Notes: a model not told the origin generated them from the letters alone. 64,000 nucleotides of DNA from Pseudoips prasinana (GCA_951640165.1 OX621241.1:5218001-5282000), one strand, 5' to 3'; positions 33,875 to 44,850 are shown, numbered from the stretch's first letter. Numbers and translations are program-made.

Positions 33875-34305
33875 TTAGCTTAGTTCCGTAGCCAAATAGC
33901 AAAAAACGGAACCCTTATAGATTCGTCATGTCTGTCTGTCTGTCTGTCTGTCCGTCCGTATATCACAGCCATTTCTTTCCGAAACTATAAAAGCTGTACT
34001 GTTGAAACTTGGTAAGTATATGTATTCTGTGAACCGCATTAAGATTTTAACACAAAAATAGAAAAATAATAATAATTTTGGGGGTACCCCATACATAGAA
34101 CTGAAACTCAAAAAAAATATATGATGTACATTACCATGTAAACTAACAACGAAAATTGGTTTGAACGAAATCTAGTAAGTATTTTTTTTTTATGTGTCAT
34201 AAATCGTAAACCGCAATTTACCTTTCATTTAATCAACTGAAATACTTGCTGCTGCGGAACCCTTCATGGGCGAGTCCAACTCGCACTTGGCCGATTTTTT
34301 TATCA
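33875..34305 (+). repeat. Lepidopteran dispersed repeat ending CTTGGCCGATTTTTTT
   Basis: Starts near TTCCGTAGCCAAATAGCAAA, has (GTCT)n at 33931-33950, and ends CATGGGCGAGTCCAACTCGC with ACTTGGCCGATTTTTTT. I recognise the end as a common lepidopteran repeat; no second copy is in the window. Confidence 0.6.
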
Positions 34306-34524
34306 TGACGCTAGCAGCTTAGGAAGTTTTCTCTGCTTCACCGGGTAACAGAAGTGAGCAATGGCTCAAGTCACCTAGTAACATAAACGACGAGTAACAA
34401 ATATAATAGCCCACGTCAGATGTCCTGTCCGTTGGAGTTCAAAACTCCGATCAGTGTGGTTACTCATTTCGAATTCTATCTTTTTACTTCAGCGGCCGCC
34501 TAAGCTGTGGCCCGAACCCCAGGG

Positions 34525-34816
34525 TGCCCTCAGGTATTAGTCGCTTAAATTAAGCTACTGGTGGAGAACCTTTTGCGCTAGCCAACTGCTCGTGGTTTTC
34601 AATTCTTTAATTTTAATATACAATTGCTAAATGTAACAATATAGTTTAGTAACTTGCTATTTATCATTTATAAAAATATATGTGACGAACCAGACCGCAC
34701 AGACGGACTAATTCAAAATATTTTGTTGCTTTAATTACTGTTTTTAAATTGTGTTTATGTAATACATTGCGAGCTTGACAAGTACAAGTGTATGTAAATT
34801 CCCAAGTCCTGAATAA
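34525..34816 (+). repeat. 290-bp repeat R, copy 1
   Basis: From CCTCAGGTATTAGTCGCTTA to GTCCTGAATAAATTT. Nearly the same 292 bp recur at 38927-39218 in the same orientation with the same start and end. Confidence 0.8.
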
Positions 34817-35459
34817 ATTTTACATTTATACTAACGTAATAAGTGGTTTTCTTAGTGGAGCATCGTGTATGCATTGGCTTGGCAAAAACTGTACTCTTAA
34901 CAGATCTCCAATGTATTGGTCCATAAGTGTAGATAATGTCATCATGCGCATGCGCAGGTCCTGCTTAACAATGAGTTGCACAACCTTATGTAATGTTATC
35001 TATCTTCTTTATCGAATTGTACATTGACATTTAGTTTGTGACTGAATGTATGTTTGGTTATCCGCATTCTTCAGAATTCGTTTTATTTTGCTAATGTTAC
35101 TTTTACAATGAGCCTGCGGACAGTACCGCGTGAAGAATATTATTAAAAATAATATATTTGCACTTTTTTTTATCAACCCTATGGTTGCGCTTATTATCCT
35201 CGAGTAGCCAAGAATAGTATGACAAATTGGACTAGGGGCGTGTGCATCGGTCCTCTCAAGTGAGACTAACCATTTGGGCGAGACATATTATAGTGCACTA
35301 GTGTAAGCGCAAACACAGGGTTACTCACTCTCAAGATCCTGCAAAGAGTTCAGCTATAGGACCGATGACTTTATGATCTAGTCATTATAAAACTGCATGT
35401 GAACATGTAAAAGTGTAAATCACAAATATTTTCAAAAGAAACGTCATCGATAAGTGTTT
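34817..35459. other. No gene seen
   Basis: AT-rich; nothing supported. Confidence 0.4.
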
Positions 35460-35720
35460 AATGAGGCGCTCACAGCTAGATGCTCTCACCGGTCAGTAAG
35501 TGATTGGCGAGGTCAAGCAACTAGGCTCGCGGTCAGTCCATAGATGGGTGACCGCGAAAGTGGTTTAATTTCTGAGCGTATCCGTGCTTCGGAGGGCACG
35601 TTAAGCTGTCGGTCCCGGTTGTAGCCAATAGGCAACAGTCGTTAAGCCATGTCAGAGGCCTAAAGGGCGGCTTGAACAACTCTGACACTAGGGTAACCAC
35701 TGCCCACACGATAAGTAAGT
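35460..35720 (+). repeat. 5S-rRNA-derived SINE, best copy
   Basis: Head GTAAGTGATTGGCGAGGTCA, AGCAACTAGGCTCGCGGTCA and GTCCATAGATGGGTGACCGC follow the order of the 5S rRNA internal control region (GATC.CC.AGGTTAAGCA...GGTCAGT..TAGATGGGTGACCGC). The body CGTGCTTCGGAGGGCACGTT and tail GCCCACACGATAAGTAAGTA follow. So transcription would use a type 1 (5S) pol III promoter, unlike families A-C. Confidence 0.82.
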
Positions 35721-36133
35721 AAGTAGTGTTTAATTGTTCCTGACTAAAAATCGTCAAGGTTTATTTGTTAAAGCATCATGAAAAAACGGCTTAGTGAACT
35801 ACTTGATTTGATTTTTTTTTTAATTAAAAGCTTAAATACTATTAATAAAAATGATCTCGTTAGAATAATAAGAGCCGAACATATAAAAAAAGTAACACGT
35901 ATAAACCGGTCACGGGTAATGATAGGTAAGTGTTATAATAGTTTATTTAACAAAACAAAGAAATTTAAATTCACGAACAAAATTTTTTGATGTGTTATAT
36001 CTCGATAGATAACACATAAGTTACAAGTGTACTTCATAATAGATGGCGTTGATATGAAAATGAACATTGGAGACGATAATTGGATGTAATTTAACCCCTG
36101 GATATCAATGATGAGTTAAATTACGTACCTATA
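35721..36133. other. No gene seen
   Basis: AT-rich; the 70-codon frame at 35778-35990 is Lys/Ile-rich and unsupported. Confidence 0.35.
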
Positions 36134-36385
36134 TAAATAATATCTAGGGACAATGTCACACAGATCATCCTAGCCCCAAACTAAGCAAAGCTTGTACTAT
36201 GGGTACCAGGCGACGATATATATACTTATATAGATAGATAAATACTTAAATACATAGAAAACATCCATGACTCAGAAACAAATGTTCGTGCTCACTACAC
36301 AAATATTTGTACTTACCGGGATTCGAACCCAGGACCACCAGCTTCGTAGGCAGGAGCACTACCAACTAGGCTACGGTGACCGTCA
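36134..36385 (-). repeat. SINE family B, tRNA-like head kept
   Basis: The minus strand begins GACGGTCACCGTAGCCTAG (A box), B box CTGGGTTCGAATCCCGG, and ends at a CCCTAGATATTATT tail. Close partner in the opposite orientation at 60606-60868. Confidence 0.85.
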
Positions 36386-36675
36386 AAAAGTATGAGTAAT
36401 TTTTACGTCAAGTTAAAATACTGTTAAAATTAAGTTTTTTTTAACGTCTGGTCGATCCTTCACGTGATCAGAGGGCTGGCCAATACTTAGGTCAAAGAAT
36501 TAGCATTGCCAATCAACGTGGCTAAATAGAATCCGACTTTAGGGTGTAAATTGCGAAAGCTTTAAAATAAATTCTACCATTCTACCGGTTACCCAGGGAT
36601 TATGATATAATTTTCCATCTGGCAAGCTACCTAAATGAGTTATTTTACTTCTTAATTTTACTTAAAATCCAAGAA

Positions 36676-37104
36676 ATTATAATATCCTGGGAACATATAC
36701 TGGGTACATACACTATTTATTCGATTGTAAATGCATACTTATAAGATAACTAGCTGTGCCCCGCGGTTTTACCCGCGTTAAACTTTATAAAATATGGCCT
36801 AAGTGTTATCCTAACTATAAAAATTAGCCTATGTTCTTTCTCAGGGTCTAGACCATCTGTATACCAAATTTCATTCAAATCCGTTCAGTAGTTTTGGCGT
36901 GAAAGAGTAACAGACAGACAGACAGACAGACAGAGTTACTTTCGCATTTAAAATATTATATATATATTATATAGTTAGGATTACACGCAGACTTAGGACA
37001 AACAGACATGTTCATATACACAAATATCTGTCCTGGGTGGGAATCGAACCTAAGATCTGCGGCGTGAATGGCAAGTATCTACAAACCGCGCCAACCGGCC
37101 CGTC
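36676..37104 (-). repeat. SINE family B split by a Helitron
   Basis: Head at 37104 (GACGGGCCGGTTGGCG), B box AGGTTCGATTCCCACCC, tail at 36676-36690. The Helitron 36750-36980 sits inside; joining 36749 to 36981 restores the order seen in the copy at 45166. Confidence 0.8.
36750..36980 (-). mobile_element. Non-autonomous Helitron, family 3, with resolved empty site
   Basis: The minus strand runs TC (36980-36979) to CTAG (36753-36750), hairpin CGCGGG..CCGCG, between host A and T of a SINE. The body has AGGGTCTAGACCATCTGTAT reversed and a (GTCT)n run. Only the terminus is shared with family 1. Confidence 0.9.
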
Positions 37105-37744
37105 AATTATAAACTGTATATTTCTGAATATAATATAATTTATTTCTTACTTTTTGTGTATTCTGGCACTTACGTCTCTCGCTATAACCTTCAGGCAGAA
37201 CATTAAGAAATATAAATACCCCAAAAGCAATGAATTCATATTTAAATCACTGCCCAAAAGTGTAATAAATGAGATATTGACGCCGCATTGACCGATTGTT
37301 CCATTGTATCCCAATATATAAATTCCAAGAAGTCAACACAAAACAAAATTTAAATAATACGCATACTTTTTATTCCCATTTCAGCCTCCACTAAATAATA
37401 AGTAACAAAAAAGGTGTTTGGTGCAAAAATATTGTTATTACATGCCTAATCATAACGACATTCCTGCATCGAATTATTTTTCGATATGACTGACACCTAC
37501 TGTACGGGCAGAAGCAGAAATGTCAAGCGGGACCAGTTGGAACGGCCCTGACATTACCATCGCTGATGACTGAACATCGGTTCCGGACTAACACAAAGTA
37601 TATTTAGAGCCATTTCATTGATCCAAATCAACTCATTGTAAGACTTTCGAAATAGTTTGGACTATTTGATTGCTATAGGATGATAATCGATTATCTACTC
37701 AATGACTTATGAAGGGGGAGTCGAGTTATATCGGGACAAGGTCA
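37105..37744. other. No gene seen
   Basis: AT-rich; nothing supported. Confidence 0.4.
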
Positions 37745-38182
37745 TCACACTAATATTATAAAGGCAAAAGTATGTGAGTGTGTATGTTTGTTACTTCTGC
37801 ACGTCAAAACGGCTGGATCGTTTATAATAAAATTTGGTATGGAGTTAGCTGACACCCTGGATTAACACATAGGTGAAAGTTTGTGGGTGTGTGAATGTGT
37901 ATGTTTGTTACTTCTTCACGTCTAAACATCTGTAGCGATATTAATAAAATTTGGTATGGAGTTAGCTGACACCCTAGATTAACACGTAGGCTATAATTTA
38001 TAAAGTTTAAGTAAAGTTTGGAGTCAGGAACGATTAAAAACTTATCGGACACCTTTCTTTTGAAAATATTTTTGATTTTCTTATTTTTATTTATGTTTAT
38101 GCAGTTTTATAATGACTAGATAACGTAAAGCCGTCGGTGCTGTACCTGACCTCTTTGCGGTAATACCGCGGGGCACAGCTAG
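37745..38182 (+). mobile_element. Non-autonomous Helitron, family 4
   Basis: Starts TCACACTAATATTATAAAGG after host A, ends GGGGCACAGCTAG before host T, with hairpin GCGGTAATACCGC just upstream. It contains an internal direct duplication of about 100 bp (TTTGTTACTTCT to GAGTTAGCTGACACCCT). No ORF. Confidence 0.85.
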
Positions 38183-38631
38183 TATTAAATAAACAATGTA
38201 TGGATTTTGATAATTTGAAATAAGTTCAGGGAATAGAATGATATGTCTTCTTATTCTTAGAGACTCGATGGGAATCTAAATTGTGTCAGCCCAGAACTTG
38301 GCTATAAGAATCGCATTATCACTAGCGTCCATCAGATCTTTTAGCGAGCAGTTGTTAGGGCACGCGAGGCATGATAATATGCCCCACGGTTTATGGGATT
38401 TGCCCTGAACAAGTTTTATTTTTACGACCGACCTGGGTTCGAAGCTTACGTACGTATTTGCAGTTAAGGTAAAAAAAAAGCGGGCTGGGTACACTTTCTA
38501 TTGGGGCACTTCAAAAAGGTTTAATGTATATCTGAAATGCCATTTTTATTTATGTCATCTCATTAAATACGTTTTCATAATGTTGAAGGGAATTTGCTTT
38601 TGCTTTGGTTACTTTGTTATAGACAATACTG

Positions 38632-39292
38632 ACTGCCACATTGGTCTAGCGGTAGCGTGTTCACCCGCAAAGAACGAGGTCCTGGGTTCAAATCCCGGGT
38701 CGGCCTAAAAGAGATTTAGGGAATTTCTGTAAAAAAAAAATTCTTAGAATCAGCTCGAAGTCTCGGAGTTGGCGGTATTATACCCGATAGCACGGAAAAC
38801 CGTCGGTCCTGTGCCTGACCTCTTTCCGGTCGTGTCGCTAGGCGTCCCATCGGATCATGAGAGTAATGGAATAGAAAGTGCTCCTGTGTTTGCGTACACA
38901 CTTGTGCACTATAATATGTCCCCTCAGGTATTAGTCGCTTAAATGTATCTACTGGTTGAAAGCCTTTTGCGCTAGCCAACTGCTCGTTGTTTTCAATTCT
39001 TTAATTTTAATATACTATTGCTAAATGTAACAATAATAGCTTAGTAACTTGCTATTTATTATTTATTTAAGGATATTAAAAATATATGTGACGAAACAGA
39101 CCGCACGGACGGATTAATTCAAAATATTTTGTTGCTTTAATTACTGTGTTTATGTAATACATTGTGAGCTTGACAAGTACAAGTATATGTAAATACCTAA
39201 GTGCTGAATAAATTTCATTATTTCCCGCGCAGATGGCTAATCTCTATTGAGACTGGCCGCCGTGGCCGTAATTCTCCTGGGAGGACATTTTA
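38632..39292 (+). repeat. SINE family A, copy 2, split by repeat R
   Basis: Left part 38632-38926 has A box TTGGTCTAGCGGTAGCG and B box GGGTTCAAATCCCGGG. The right part 39219-39292 has CGCGCAGATGGCTAATCTC and TTGAGACTGGCCGCCGTGG. The order equals that of 53346-53700 once repeat R is removed. Confidence 0.82.
38927..39218 (+). repeat. 290-bp repeat R, copy 2, inserted in a SINE
   Basis: Same element as 34525-34816. Flanks ATAATATGTCC and ATTATTTCC may be a degraded target duplication. It ends in GAATAAATTT, a polyadenylation-like signal, so retroposition is likely. Confidence 0.78.
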
Positions 39293-40021
39293 TAGACAAT
39301 ATGAGATTGAACATCTGCGTGAATCTGCTTCGGGTCAGCCCTATGTAGGGAGGGATGTACAACTAAACCATAGTGACTATACATACTCTTTTTGTATAGA
39401 GTAGTTAGTTTTTATTATTTTCAAAGGTGTTCATTATTAATAGCAGTATTAATTAAGTAATTTATACGAGTAGGTGCATTTTTATCTAGAACTTTTAAAT
39501 GCCAGTTATCTATCAATTAGTTTAATTGATCTACAGAAGTTACCAATTAATGTACGATTATTGTTAATTGGCTGAAGGATTTATCTTATTTAGTTTCAAA
39601 TTGTCATTTATTTTCTTATATTGAATTTATAAATGTGGGCGCTGTTTTATTCATATGGATGATTTATCAATTCAAAAATAGATGCACTTTGATATTATAC
39701 TTACACACTTTTAAATATATACACGTAACTTGGGTCACTTGTGTAATCTAAACGTAAGAAGACGTCGAGAAAAGTTATTCTATTTCTATCACGTTACTTG
39801 GCCACTTCTTTCAAAGACAATATTCCGCTAAAAAGAATATTTTAAATTGTATATTATTATTGTAAATATTATTAATTTATATCTTTTTTGTTACTAATTA
39901 CTTGTTTATTTCATGTTCAAACTTACTTCTAAAATATCTACACATTTTTCTATCGACGATAAAAACAAGCAAAAATTAAAAAATATATTTAGACCAACTA
40001 AATATCACGACATTCTGTACG
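39293..40021. other. No gene seen
   Basis: AT-rich; nothing supported. Confidence 0.4.
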
Positions 40022-40133
40022 TTGACAGCTAATATCACCACTTTATCTCATTCTGTGGGGTACGTAGAAGTCATCCCGATGGAATATCAACCAGAGAACG
40101 GGCAACAGCGTCTCTCTGTGTACTATGAACTCC
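40022..40133 (+). repeat. Dispersed repeat F, left half (split by LINE)
   Basis: TATCACCACTTTATCTCATTC, GAACGGGCAACAGCGTCTCT and GTGTACTATGAA match 46325-46435. The right half resumes after the LINE at 42498 (CTGCGATCGCCAACCCGTCTG). Confidence 0.7.
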
Positions 40134-40249
40134 AAATCAAATTTGCGAATTATTCGCGAAGTGATTTGCTACTGTTTATCGCGGAAGTGAACATGATTTG
40201 TCTGACCGACACCTTTGATGAACACTTTGATAAAAATATAGCTGATTAA

Positions 40250-40825
40250 TTTGGGACGGTAACTATCAACCGTAGTTTATTGTTAAAAAATCTCAAAGGC
40301 TTAGATATAAACAAAAGTGCTGGCTCAGATAACATTCAGCCAATTTTCATAGTCAAATGTGCTTCAAATCTGACCTCCTATTTTATATATTTTTGCTAAA
40401 TCTCTCGATACAGGTACTTTTCCTGTGCAATGAAAGTTGGCAAAAGTAGTTACCATCCATAAGGCTAATGAAAAGCATGATGTTAGAAACAGACCTGTTT
40501 CCATACTCCCTGTCGTAGCCGGTCTTGGAATCGATAGTTTGTCAAAATTTGCAGATTTATTTCATGAAATATTTAACAATTCAACAATACGGTTTTGTAA
40601 AAGGTAGGTCAACGTGCAGCAACTTGATATGTTTTACAGAATATTTAATGGAAGCGCTCGATAATTATAAAGAAGTTGACGTAGTTTACACTGATTTCAG
40701 TAAGGCATTTGCTAGGATCCCTCATTATTTGCTCCTTAGAAAGTTAAATCACTACGGTTTCACTGGACCTATACTGAAATGGTTAGAGTCGTATCTATCT
40801 GATAGAAAGTTTTATGTATTTATAA
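40250..40825 (+). pseudogene. LINE reverse transcriptase, fingers and palm N-terminal part
   Basis: Reads LKGLDINKSAGSDNIQPIF, then across stops and shifts SLDTGTFPVQ, ENHDV-like and RPVSILPV, then IQQYGFVKGRSTCSNL and DNYKEVDVVYTDFSKAF (motif A with the catalytic Asp in YTDFSKAF), and WLESYLSDRKFYVFIN. Order and spacing are those of Jockey-type reverse transcriptases. At least one internal stop (TGA/TAA) and shifts make it dead. Confidence 0.82.
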
Positions 40826-41352
40826 ATATAGTGTCATGTTGGAACGAATACAAAACAAATTTGTTAGATTTTTATATTTGAAGCTCTATGGAGTATATCC
40901 TTTTTACCCGCTTATGTATCCAACCTTGTTCATATTAGGCATGGTTGGTTACAACGAGCTGAGAGTTAGGCGTGAGTTTGCTCTTGTATTATATATATTT
41001 AAAATAATGAGAGGCAAATTGCATAACGCCAACATATTAAATTTAGTGTGTCTGAATGTTCCGGACAGATTTGTGTGGCGGCGACGTCGGCCTCAGCTGC
41101 TGGCCGTACCTTGTGGCCGCACAAATCTCCTAAACAAGGCGCCCCTGACCCAAGCACTTCGCACTCTAAACAGGGTAGCAGAGGATATCGACATTTTTGC
41201 CTGTACACTGAGTGAATTCACAAGGATAACATTGTATATAATTAGTTATAGAAATTAGGTTGTCTAAGTTTTTGGCTACACTATTGTATTGGGTTGTACC
41301 TGTAAAAATAGTTGTAAATGTGGAGAATAAATAAAAAAATAAAAAAATAAAT
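40826..41352 (+). pseudogene. Second Jockey-like LINE, C-terminal end, inserted into the first
   Basis: An open frame at 40836-41258 reads LERIQNKFVRFLYLKLYG, GYNELRVRREFALVLYIF, VPDRFVWRRRRPQLLAVP and TNLLNKAPLTQALRTLNRVA, ending with a stop. This is the C-terminal region of another Jockey-like reverse transcriptase. The tail GAATAAATAAAAAAATAAA follows. ATAAAT occurs on both sides (40822-40827 and just before 41353), fitting a short target duplication. It is in frame over about 140 codons, so younger than its host. Confidence 0.8.
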
Positions 41353-42243
41353 AAATGTTGTTGCTAAGGGTTATCACTCTGTATCATATGCAAGTTCATC
41401 TGGTGTTCCCCAAGGATCTCACTTAGGGCCTCTTTTATTTAATGTTTTCATCAATGATCTTACGTTATACTCGCAATACACAAAACCTTTTATGTTCGCT
41501 GACGACCTGAAACTTGTTTACGTAATAGATATTAATATATATAAATATCCGAAATGGATATTCAGCACCTACAAGCAGACTTAAATTCATTGCTTTCCTG
41601 GAGCGTACACAATGGTCTTTACTTAAATGCAAAAAAATGCGCTCATATAAAATTTTCAAGAAAGCATAACAAGACAGCATCATCATATATGTTGGGTGAT
41701 ACCATTCTAACAGAGACTGAAAGCATTAGGGATTTGGGGGTCTTAATGGATGGAAAACTCACGTATGTTCCTCACATCGAGAGGGCACTGAAGCAGTCTT
41801 CCAAGATGCTTGGATTTTTAATTAGAAGTAGTAAAAACTTTAGGAATGTTAAATCTAAAATAATTTTATATAACTGCCTTGTCAGAAATGTTTTGGAGTA
41901 CGCTGCTGTGTGGCGTCCCCACTTTGCAATTCTCTCTCTCAGAATCGAGCGTATTCAAAAGAGATTTGTTCGGCACTTGTCATATTCGGTGGGATTGGGG
42001 GAAAAAAAGTGGATTATAAAACCAGGTTAGATTATTTTAAGATGATGGAACTGTCTAAGAGGAGGGATGTAACTGATTTGGTAGTATTATTTAAATTGTT
42101 AAGAAATAAAATTGATTGTCCTGAGTTGTTACAAAGGATACGATTTAGAGTTCCGTCCCATATTCCACGAAAACCGATAATTCCCTTAGCTCCTCCACTA
42201 CGTAGAACATTACTTGGCTCAAACTCACCTCTCTGCCGATAGA
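41353..42243 (+). pseudogene. LINE reverse transcriptase, motifs B to C-terminus (continuation)
   Basis: Resumes VVAKGYHSVSYASSSGVPQG, SHLGPLLFNVFINDL (motif B) and PFMFADDLKLVY (motif C, catalytic DD). Then, after a break, DIQHLQADLNSLLSWS, LNAKKCAHIKFSRK, SIRDLGVLMDGKLTYVPHI and IERIQKRFVRHLSYS. A frameshift near 41995 leads to KVDYKTRLDYFKMMELSKRR, DVTDLVVLFKLLRNKI and a stop at 42241. It joins in frame to 40825 after removing the inserted LINE. Confidence 0.85.
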
Positions 42244-42257
42244 CAAAATTATATAAC

Positions 42258-42292
42258 GAATGCAGTGACAGTGACAGTGACAGTGACAGTGA
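42258..42292. repeat. (CAGTGA)n microsatellite
   Basis: Five to six tandem units of CAGTGA in the 3' UTR of the Jockey-like LINE. Confidence 0.9.
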
Positions 42293-42497
42293 TTATTTCG
42301 GAAAACTATCAATAGTTATTAGGGTTTTAGTTACACATAAAAAAATATATAGTAAAAGCAGTTAATTAAATTGAATGTTGTGTTTACCTATAAGTAACTA
42401 GACATTTAGATCTTAAATATTGTGCTATTTTTCATAATTCATGTTAATTTTTAAGTTGTTGGTGAAACAAATAAAAACCAAACGTAAAAAAAAAATA

Positions 42498-42550
42498 CTG
42501 CGATCGCCAACCCGTCTGCCAAGCGCGGCGGCTATGGCTTGAATTCTTTT
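42498..42550 (+). repeat. Dispersed repeat F, right half
   Basis: CTGCGATCGCCAACCCGTCTG then CCAAGCGCGGCGGCTATGGC, matching 46440-46475. Confidence 0.65.
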
Positions 42551-43339
42551 CGCTTCCTCATACAGGTAAATTATGCCTCCGGTAGCCTGACGCATTATAC
42601 AAATAACTCAATCTAGCGATTCAGATAGAATTACTTCAGACAATATATCTTTTTGATATCTTTTCCGCCAGTTACGATAGCCTATTCCAACATAAATAGT
42701 TGTTAAGTGATATACGTGAATAATATGGATTGCCATTGAATAAGTGCACATAAAAGTGGGGAACCCATTAGTTCTTTATACGTCCGATACACCCTGGGCA
42801 ATCTTCAAGCTACGCACGCTGATTGGCAAATTTTTCCCGTCCCGATAAACATCGAAGGGTGCTCACAAGAAAAGTCAGTAACTCTTGCTGACGTCTGCTG
42901 CAAAAGCCACAGCGACCTCCTTTGCGACCTAGGGACTGATATGCCTCCCATTCCTAGACTTACGCTTATCACCTAGTTCAATCACCCAAAGCACGGTAAC
43001 GCAGTGTTTGCTACTGTGTTTGCGTTGGCATAATTGCTACCACAATATCAACCAAGAATGGTATTAAATAAGTAAAATATTGATTCAAGTAACTTGGTAG
43101 CGTCTTTCTTCTTTTCTTTGCTTCTCTTTGCTTAACTCCAGGTGTAGTGGCGATTATATCAATCAATGCGCTGCCGTACTGCAATGAAAGCAGTAATAAT
43201 GGAAAATTCTACGCACATATTGTGACGTAAAAAGACAGCGAATGGGTATATAGAAACATAATTTATTCCGCCTGCGTTTACAGCACGCACGCAAATGTAC
43301 TATGCGTATTGGAAAGTATTATTGTTTAAGTATGAGCAA
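42551..43339. other. No gene seen
   Basis: Mixed composition; nothing supported. Confidence 0.4.
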
Positions 43340-43480
43340 GTACAGACACCAGCACATCCAGCTACCCCAATCTGTCGAATTTCTTTTATCGATTTTCAAC
43401 GTTATCACATAAGCATAAGCTTCACTTTCAATTGGGGAAATGTGACAGATTGCGGTAGCTTGATGTGCTGGCGTCTGTAC
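43340..43480 (+). repeat. GTAC-MITE, full length
   Basis: Both GTAC ends, both CAATCTGTC modules and the AAGCATAAGCTTCACTTTC centre are present, 141 bp. Confidence 0.9.
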
Positions 43481-43597
43481 CTCTTGATTTTTTCAAATAT
43501 GCAGAGTACAGTTGCCCCTTTTACAGGAGTTACCGTTCACGTGGCAGGGTGTCGATAAAATTAGTAATAGAAAGCTATACTTGATCAAAACGATGTA

Positions 43598-43807
43598 TTG
43601 CCCGTTCTTTCTCAAACTTTTTTATGGGACTACTACCTCCCTCTTACCCACCACTGCAACTCCTGCAAGCCAGGATCAACAGTGGCACACAATGAAATTA
43701 CACTGAGCGGTGAGGCGGTGAGGGCACTCAGGCATGTCCCGGGGATTCGCTTTAACTGTCTTGGATCCCGCAACGAATTTAATCAGAAAGAAACAAGGAG
43801 GAGTTAG
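43598..43807 (+). pseudogene. Possible LINE gag PHD-like fragment
   Basis: The frame reads LTHHCNSCKPGSTVAHNEIT, then LSGEAVRALRHVPGIRFNC and LGSR. The CxxC start and a LSG.EVRAL....GI.W.C segment resemble the PHD-like zinc finger of some Jockey-type ORF1 proteins, but later cysteines are missing (LGSR where DCR would be expected). Low confidence; the frame could be chance. Confidence 0.3.
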
Positions 43808-44205
43808 AAAATGAATAGTTCCACTTCCCTCCAGAGCAAAGCGGGAAACCGAATGATATAACAAGGCTTTAGCGTCATAAAGCGAGAGAATTGCAAACCC
43901 AGCTACAAAAGCACCGAGGATCAATTTAAGGGTCCTAAGTGAGCTGTTATATTTGATTGAAATAGTAGGTAAGGCAAAAGCGCTTAAACGCACGGAAGTC
44001 GTTCCTTGTTGCTACTACAACCGTATAATAATCTACTCCAGATGTTAGTTGCAAACTATTTAACATAATGTCACGCTCATTTTGCCAGAGATCACACTCC
44101 CAAAGTATTTGGTGAGCGGTTTGTTCATATTCGTTACCGGAAGTTGAGCGCAGACAGATTGGTGAAGATACTAATTTGAAACTAAACAATTTACTTTTAA
44201 AATTT
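43800..44205 (-). pseudogene. LINE ORF2 C-terminus (family D), copy 1
   Basis: The minus strand reads SSPICLRSTSGNEYEQTAHQ, ILWECDLWQNERDIMLNSLQ and TRNDFRAFKRFCLTYYFNQI. The C..R....N....TA.HILWEC..W...R pattern is the zinc-binding C-terminus of some LINE reverse transcriptases. The 3' flank continues to TTTGCTCTGGAGGGAAGTG. A second copy is at 46565 in the opposite orientation. Confidence 0.65.
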
Positions 44206-44207
44206 CC

Positions 44208-44850
44208 ATTATAATAATAATATAATAATAATAATAATAATTTATTTATTGTTCTCTCACACAGATTACAGAGTAGGTACATATTATTCTAATTAATACA
44301 TCAGTTCGATAATCTATCTATGTGAGAGACTGGTATCCGTACAAGGAGACCTGTATGACAGATTACCAGCCTCTCCAGACACTGGACAAAGTTTAACCTT
44401 AACTAATTTATTAATCAGAGCATAAATATCTGTGTGTGTAAGTGCGTTTATGTGTGTGTATGTGTGTGCGCGTGTGTGAGTGCGTGTGTGTGTGTGTGTG
44501 TGTTATGTTTTATAATTTATAATTTATTTATCTAAGAGCCTACATTAAGCACATTTTCCGTATCTTCGTAGTTCAAAGACTTGAGCCATGTTGTAAGAAT
44601 CTGCTTACATTTAAATTTAGTTAGGGGATACACAGTAAGCAACTTATTTATCTTATTATATAAGTATCCGCCTAAAAAACCAAAGAAGTTGTTTGAGAAC
44701 TTGGTAGTCCACTGTTTATCCGACAAGCAGACTTTATGTTTGAGCCGTTTGTTCGAAGAGCAGCCCGACTGGGGAAGTACCTCCACCTTACAGAAGACAT
44801 TCCATAATAATAACATTTGAATGTTTTTACATAATTTCGTTTCCACTAAG
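44208..44850 (-). pseudogene. LINE ORF2 C-terminus with (ATT)n tail (family E)
   Basis: Frame 44846-44532 on the minus strand reads CKVEVLPQSGCSSNKRLKHK, WTTKFSNNFFGFLGGYLYNK and KFKCKQILTTWLKSLNYEDT. It is followed by a 3' UTR and an (ATT/TTA)n tail at 44208-44243. It resembles the C-terminus at 56509-56845 (..LYN......YSL....CK..L...L..L.YEDTE), so both belong to one clade. 5'-truncated. Confidence 0.72.
44431..44508. repeat. (GT)n microsatellite
   Basis: Imperfect GT/GC repeat, purest at 44483-44503, inside the 3' UTR of LINE family E. Confidence 0.9.

Larger units (their letters stand above)
40134..42497 (+). mobile_element. Jockey-like LINE, 5'-truncated, itself interrupted
   Basis: Runs from about 40134 to the A-rich tail AAAAACCAAACGTAAAAAA at 42473-42492 and carries most of a reverse transcriptase in several frames. 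It sits inside repeat F and is interrupted at 40826-41352 by the 3' end of another LINE. 5' truncation and poly-A-like tail are normal for LINE insertions. Confidence 0.8.

Noticed and set aside
34926..34960. Possible CRISPR-like or tandem repeat array around several microsatellites (also 44431, 33931)
   Set aside because: Only simple-sequence repeats; no spaced identical repeats. CRISPR arrays are not expected in an insect genome.
35470..35570. Genuine 5S rRNA gene
   Set aside because: Only the internal control region resembles 5S; the flanks are a SINE body and tail shared by four other loci.
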